A stretch of 10,067 nucleotides of DNA, from the NCBI GenBank assembly GCA_023386255.1, contig JAEWKB010000281.1:1-10067 (forward strand), given 5' to 3'. A model generated the notes under the pieces. That model saw only the letters and a program-made list of their open reading frames with translations. It was not told the origin of the DNA and did not search any database. The translations under genes and the position numbers were made by a program. Source of the stretch: Bacteroidota bacterium. GTDB taxonomy: Bacteria > Bacteroidota > Bacteroidia > Flavobacteriales > Flavobacteriaceae. Below are positions 6,132 through 10,067 of this stretch, in pieces. Position 1 is the stretch's first letter. Every line of letters starts with the position of its first letter.

Positions 6132-7715
6132 ATGGAAAAGCGTAAATTAGGTTTCTGGGAAATATGGAACATGAGTTTCGGTTTCCTGGGGATACAAATG
6201 GGTTTTGCCCTCCAGAATGCCAACGTAAGCCGAATATTCCAGACACTGGGTGCCGAAATTGACGACATCCCCGCGCTGTGGGTAGCCGCGCCCCTTACAG
6301 GCCTTATAGTACAGCCAATTATAGGATATTTTCGCGACCGTACCTGGACCAAACTGGGCAGGCGTAAGCCTTATTTCCTGTTGGGTGCCTTGCTGGCATC
6401 GGTAGCGCTTTTCATTATGCCCAACTCTCCGGCGCTCTGGTTTGCGGCAGGCATGCTCTGGATACTCGATGCTTCCATAAACATCTCGATGGAGCCATTC
6501 CGTGCTTTTGTAGGCGATGTGCTCCCGGATAAACAGCGTACTGCAGGTTTTGCCATGCAAAGCTTTTTTATTGGTATAGGCGCTTATGTTGCATCTAAGC
6601 TGCCTAATATCTTTACCTACTTCGGCGTAGCCAACACAGCCCCGGCCGGCGAAATCCCCGATTCGGTAAAATACTCTTTCTACATTGGCGGGGCAGCATT
6701 TATAATTTCTGTATTGTGGACCATATTCACCACAAAGGAATATTCGCCCGAAGAGCTGAAAGCGTTTGAAGACGCTGAAAAGGAAACGTATAAAGAAGAA
6801 GAAAAATCGAATAGGTGGTTTACAGCCAACGGCAGCAGGCATCTAACCATTGGGCTTATTGCGCTGGCTGTAGGGTTAGTTTTTACCTGGTTTATATACA
6901 ACTACCAACTGAAAAAAGACCTTTATGTTTTATCGCTTGGGCTTATAAGCACGGGTGGTGTGGCGCTTATCATTTCGGGCTTGTTCCAAAAAAGCGGCAG
7001 GTACAATAACGGGTTTGTAACCATAATGAACGACTTCCAGTCGATGCCAAAAGTAATGAAGCAGCTGGCGGTAGTGCAGTTCTTTACCTGGTTTGCGCTG
7101 TTCTCAATGTGGATATATACTACCGGCGCGGTAACTGAGCATATATTTAAAACCACCGACACCACATCGGTAGCCTACAATACGGGTGCCAATGTAGTTA
7201 ATGAAATGTTTGCGAATTACAACCTTGTTGGTGCTATAGCGGCGTTCCTGCTTCCTGTAATAGCCCGTAAAACCAGCAGGAAGTTTACCCATTTTCTTGC
7301 GCTTGCTGCCGGTGGCCTTGGCTTAGCATCTATCTACTTCCTGGGTAACTCAGGCACATTCAATACCGAAATATTCAGCATAGGCGGCTTTACCTTTTAT
7401 ATGTATGACTTTTCCATGATAGGCGTGGGCATAGCATGGGCCAGTATATTGTCAATTCCTTTCGCAATGCTTTCAGGCTCTTTGCCTGCCTCTAAAATGG
7501 GGTACTATATGGGTGTATTCAACTTCTTTGTGGTGATACCGCAGCTGTTGGCGGCATCTATACTGGGCTTCCTGGTCTCATACTTTTTCAATAATGAGCC
7601 GGTTTATGCGCTGCTTATTGGCGGTATATCAATGGTCCTAGCCGGATTTATAGCCCTTACCGTAAATGACAAAGCCACAATTAACATCAATCAATCAAAT
7701 CAATCAAAAAATTAA
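6132..7715 (+). CDS. MFS maltose/disaccharide-proton symporter (SLC45/SUT-like)
   Basis: A 527-residue inner-membrane transporter with about 12 hydrophobic segments, expected to bring maltose from periplasm to cytoplasm with protons. The loop after the second segment has [14 protein letters not shown] (69-82), the MFS loop signature in the RxGRRxP form seen in sucrose/maltose symporters. The segment [18 protein letters not shown] (112-129) mirrors the SUT/SLC45 pattern in which an Asp, an Asn and a Pro-x-Arg line the substrate path (Asp113, Asn117, Pro122, Arg124, Asp129). A charged loop rich in Lys/Glu (about 201-229) follows the sixth segment. The C-terminus is a short polar tail encoded by ATCA repeats. 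The ATG at 6132 places the protein immediately before the first membrane segment. Its stop overlaps the next start by one base (TAATG). Maltose is inferred from the phosphorylase next door; sucrose or trehalose transporters share these motifs. Confidence 0.88.
   Translation: MEKRKLGFWEIWNMSFGFLGIQMGFALQNANVSRIFQTLGAEIDDIPALWVAAPLTGLIVQPIIGYFRDRTWTKLGRRKPYFLLGALLASVALFIMPNSPALWFAAGMLWILDASINISMEPFRAFVGDVLPDKQRTAGFAMQSFFIGIGAYVASKLPNIFTYFGVANTAPAGEIPDSVKYSFYIGGAAFIISVLWTIFTTKEYSPEELKAFEDAEKETYKEEEKSNRWFTANGSRHLTIGLIALAVGLVFTWFIYNYQLKKDLYVLSLGLISTGGVALIISGLFQKSGRYNNGFVTIMNDFQSMPKVMKQLAVVQFFTWFALFSMWIYTTGAVTEHIFKTTDTTSVAYNTGANVVNEMFANYNLVGAIAAFLLPVIARKTSRKFTHFLALAAGGLGLASIYFLGNSGTFNTEIFSIGGFTFYMYDFSMIGVGIAWASILSIPFAMLSGSLPASKMGYYMGVFNFFVVIPQLLAASILGFLVSYFFNNEPVYALLIGGISMVLAGFIALTVNDKATININQSNQSKN
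7686..7706 (+). repeat. Short ATCA tandem repeat at the transporter 3' end
   Basis: Three ATCA units (7686-7697), one extra A, then two more ATCA units (7699-7706), followed by a run of A. It encodes the polar tail INQSNQSKN and ends just before the TAATG junction with the next gene. Gain or loss of one 4-nt unit would change the reading frame at the tail, but the array is short. Confidence 0.6.
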
Positions 7716-8371
7716 TGAACCAAAAAGCATTTATTTTCGACCTGGACGGGGTTATAGTAGATACTGCCAAGTACCACTTCCTGGCATGGCAGAAGATAGC
7801 CGGACAACTGGGTATCGATTTTACGCACGAACATAACGAGCAGCTAAAAGGCGTAAGCCGGGTGCGTTCGCTTGATATTATCCTGGGGCTGGGCGGCGTA
7901 GAAGCCACACAGGAGGACAAAGACAGGTGGCTGGTGGAAAAGAACGAGGATTATCTGGGCTACATCACCAACATGAATGAAGAGGAGATACTGCACGGCG
8001 TGGTGCCGGTGCTGCAGTTTTTAAAAGCCCAAAACCAAAAGATAGCATTGGGCTCGGCAAGCAAAAATGCCAGGCCAATACTGGAAAAAGTTAACATACT
8101 GCATTATTTTGATGCCATTGTAGACGGAAATGATGTTACCAACGCTAAGCCCGATCCTGAGGTGTTCCTGAGGGCGGCGCAACTGTTGGGGACATCTGTT
8201 GGAGATTCAATAGTGTTTGAGGATTCGGTGGCAGGCGTGCAGGCAGCAAACATTGCAGGTATGGTAAGCATAGGCATAGGCGACAAAGCCATTTTAGGCG
8301 AAGCTCAATATGTGTTTGCCGATTTTACAGAGATAAAAGAAGATTTTTTAAGCAAATTGATTAATAAATAA
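7715..8371 (+). CDS. pgmB: Beta-phosphoglucomutase
   Basis: A 218-residue HAD-superfamily enzyme that converts beta-glucose-1-phosphate to glucose-6-phosphate through beta-glucose-1,6-bisphosphate in the cytoplasm. All key residues fall at the same numbers as in the Lactococcus lactis enzyme, apart from a one-residue offset at the N-terminus. The core DLDG supplies nucleophile Asp9 and acid/base Asp11; Thr17 and His21 follow in VDTAKYH. Cap-domain Arg49 lies in LKGVSR, SASK gives Ser114, Ser116 and Lys117, Lys145 is in AKPDPE, and Glu169-Asp170 in FEDS bind magnesium. The cap domain covers about residues 17-85. The conserved GVSR and cap make it a true beta-phosphoglucomutase rather than a general HAD phosphatase. 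It overlaps the transporter stop by one base and ends 1 nt before the phosphorylase start, so it is coupled to both and consumes the product of the latter. Confidence 0.97.
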   Translation: MNQKAFIFDLDGVIVDTAKYHFLAWQKIAGQLGIDFTHEHNEQLKGVSRVRSLDIILGLGGVEATQEDKDRWLVEKNEDYLGYITNMNEEEILHGVVPVLQFLKAQNQKIALGSASKNARPILEKVNILHYFDAIVDGNDVTNAKPDPEVFLRAAQLLGTSVGDSIVFEDSVAGVQAANIAGMVSIGIGDKAILGEAQYVFADFTEIKEDFLSKLINK

Positions 8372-8372
8372 A

Positions 8373-10067
8373 ATGAACCAGGATTATATAGTACCGGACA
8401 ATTGGTTGATAATAGAAGAGGGTTTTGAGGCAGAAAGGGTAGAGGCGTCCGAAAGCCTGTTCAGCATAGGCAACGGCACCATGGGCCAGCGTGCCAACTT
8501 TGAGGAAAATTACAGCGGGAAGACCTTTCAGGGGAGCTACATAGGAGGGATATACTATCCGGACAAAACAAAAGTGGGATGGTGGAAAAATGGCTATCCG
8601 GAATATTTTGCGAAAGTACTCAATGCACCCAACTGGATAGGTATAGACATAGAAATAAACGACGAAAGCCTTGACCTGAACGCATGCCGTGAGGTAAGGA
8701 AGTTCCGCCGCGAGCTGAACATGAAGGAAGGCTGGTACAACCGCTCGTTTGAAGCTGTATTGAAAAATGGGGTTGAGGTAGCGGTAAATGTTACCCGCTT
8801 CCTTTCGCTGGTGGCTGATGAGCTTGGGGTAATCAACTATCAGGTAACGCCTCTAAAGGGTCCGGCAAAAATTACTTTTAAACCGTATGTTGACGGCAGC
8901 GTTAAGAACGAAGATGCCAACTGGGAAGAATCGTTTTGGGAGCCGCTTGATGTGCAGCATTCGGGTAATGAAGCCTTTGTAGTAGCCCGTACATTCAAAA
9001 CCCACTTTAACGTGGCAGCCTTTATGCACAACAGCATTTTGCTGAACGGCAAAGAGCAAAACCTTTCTCCTGAAAATACAGAAAAGTCTAAAGATAAAAT
9101 ACAACTTACATATAGTGTTGAGGCAGGCCAGGGCGAAACAGCAGCAATAGTTAAATTTGGTGGTTACACTGTTTCGCTTAACCATGCCAATGATAAGCTG
9201 ATTGACGCGGCTAAAAATGTAATAGCAGGTGCTAAGGCCAAAGGCTATGATGCATTGCTCGATGAGCAGAAGCAGGCCTGGGCTGCCATCTGGGAAATGG
9301 CCGATATAACCATTGACGGTGATGTAAAGGCACAGCAGGGCATACGTTTCAATATCTTCCAGCTGAACCAAACGTACCTGGGCAAAGACCCAAGGCTGAA
9401 CATAGGCCCGAAGGGCTTTACCGGCGAAAAATACGGAGGCAGCACGTACTGGGATACCGAAGCATATTGCATACCTTTTTACATGGCAACTAAAGACCAG
9501 CAGGTGGCGCGTAACCTGCTTACCTACCGCTACAACCAGCTAGGCAAGGCCATAGAGAATGCCGAAAAGCTTGGGTTTAAAAACGGTGCAGCACTATACC
9601 CTATGGTTACCATGAACGGCGAGGAGTGCCACAACGAGTGGGAGATTACCTTTGAGGAAATACACCGCAATGGCGCCATTGCTTTTGCCATATACAACTA
9701 CTACCGCTACACCGGCGATTACAGCTATATTCCTGAAAAGGGGCTGGAGGTGCTAATAGGCATTGCGCGTTTCTGGCACCAGAGGGCTACATTCTCAGCC
9801 AATAAGAACAAATATGTTATTTTAGGGGTAACAGGCCCTAATGAGTACGAGAACAATATTAACAATAACTTCTATACCAACTATATCGCCAAGTGGTGTA
9901 TTGATTATGCCGTGGAGCAGATAGACAGGGTAAAGAATGAATATGCAACCGACCATAGTCGCATTATGGATAAGGTGAAGCTATCGGCAGAGGAACTGAA
10001 AAGCTGGAAAGAAGTAGCCAACAATATGTATTTTCCGTATTCGGAAGAGCACGGAGTATATTTGCAG
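8373..10067 (+). CDS. GH65 maltose phosphorylase (partial, runs off right edge)
   Basis: The first 565 codons of a glycoside hydrolase family 65 phosphorylase, which splits maltose with inorganic phosphate into glucose and beta-glucose-1-phosphate by inversion. Family members are about 750-770 residues, so roughly 200 are missing. The N-terminal beta-sandwich starts near DNWLIIEEGFEAERVEA with SLFSIGNGTMGQRA after it. The (alpha/alpha)6 barrel contains GPKGFTGEKYGGSTYWDTEA (about 349-368), the segment contacting phosphate and substrate. TGPNEYENNINNNFYTN holds the catalytic general acid Glu491, equivalent to Glu487 of the Lactobacillus brevis enzyme. CHNEWE gives His420-Asn421-Glu422, matching the acceptor-loop His-Asn-Glu of characterised maltose phosphorylases and favouring maltose over trehalose or kojibiose. 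The ATG at 8373 lies 1 nt after the pgmB stop. The reading frame is open through the last base. Exact substrate remains an inference. Confidence 0.93.
   Translation, partial: MNQDYIVPDNWLIIEEGFEAERVEASESLFSIGNGTMGQRANFEENYSGKTFQGSYIGGIYYPDKTKVGWWKNGYPEYFAKVLNAPNWIGIDIEINDESLDLNACREVRKFRRELNMKEGWYNRSFEAVLKNGVEVAVNVTRFLSLVADELGVINYQVTPLKGPAKITFKPYVDGSVKNEDANWEESFWEPLDVQHSGNEAFVVARTFKTHFNVAAFMHNSILLNGKEQNLSPENTEKSKDKIQLTYSVEAGQGETAAIVKFGGYTVSLNHANDKLIDAAKNVIAGAKAKGYDALLDEQKQAWAAIWEMADITIDGDVKAQQGIRFNIFQLNQTYLGKDPRLNIGPKGFTGEKYGGSTYWDTEAYCIPFYMATKDQQVARNLLTYRYNQLGKAIENAEKLGFKNGAALYPMVTMNGEECHNEWEITFEEIHRNGAIAFAIYNYYRYTGDYSYIPEKGLEVLIGIARFWHQRATFSANKNKYVILGVTGPNEYENNINNNFYTNYIAKWCIDYAVEQIDRVKNEYATDHSRIMDKVKLSAEELKSWKEVANNMYFPYSEEHGVYLQ

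Noticed and set aside
6147-6842. A 231-codon open frame on the minus strand inside the transporter gene
   Set aside because: It lies fully antisense to a well-supported transporter, has no recognisable domain and a composition rich in Cys, Arg and Tyr, typical of a shadow frame.
8853-9371. A 172-codon minus-strand frame inside the phosphorylase gene
   Set aside because: It is antisense to conserved GH65 coding sequence, shows no motif and has no separate promoter or start context that I can see.
1-10067. CRISPR arrays, tRNA or rRNA genes, insertion sequences, phage or defence genes
   Set aside because: I looked for regularly spaced repeats, terminal inverted repeats with transposase motifs and RNA-gene signatures on both strands and saw none; the window is almost fully explained by six polysaccharide-utilisation genes and one partial gene.

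Overview
The window is most of a maltodextrin/maltose utilisation locus of a Bacteroidota bacterium, most likely a member of the Flavobacteriaceae. The signs are an adjacent SusC/SusD outer-membrane pair, lipoprotein signals followed by acidic residues, TAnnTTTG-type promoter candidates, starts without Shine-Dalgarno sequences, and a LacI-family regulator beside a maltose-phosphorylase operon. I cannot name the species. Base composition looks fairly balanced for a Flavobacterium, and I see no sudden change that would suggest a recent insertion.

The left half (1-4670, minus strand) is an outer-membrane operon read right to left: susC (TonB-dependent glycan transporter), susD (glycan-binding lipoprotein), then the first 34 codons of a third lipoprotein in the usual SusE position, cut by the left edge. 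The genes are packed with gaps of 4 and 17 nt.

The control region (4671-4907) separates susC from a divergent LacI-family regulator gene (4908-5930). It carries two LacI-type palindromes with CG centres and one copy of a 19-bp box. A second copy of that box (18 of 19 identical) lies upstream of the transporter gene on the other side of the regulator. The regulator is followed by a terminator-like hairpin, a good Bacteroidota promoter candidate (6010-6039) and overlapping inverted repeats in the leader of the next operon.

The right half (6132-10067, plus strand) is a cytoplasmic maltose operon: a sugar-proton symporter of the SLC45/SUT-like MFS type, beta-phosphoglucomutase, and a GH65 phosphorylase, best read as maltose phosphorylase, that runs off the right edge. 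Junctions are a 1-nt overlap and a 1-nt gap, so the genes are almost certainly co-transcribed and translationally coupled.

Together the genes imply this path: maltodextrins bind SusD/SusE and enter the periplasm through SusC; periplasmic glucosidases not visible here release maltose; the MFS protein imports it; GH65 splits maltose with phosphate into glucose and beta-glucose-1-phosphate; PgmB converts the latter to glucose-6-phosphate. The gene content is a known type of system. The parts worth a second look are regulatory: the shared 19-bp box, the paired operators and the folded leader.
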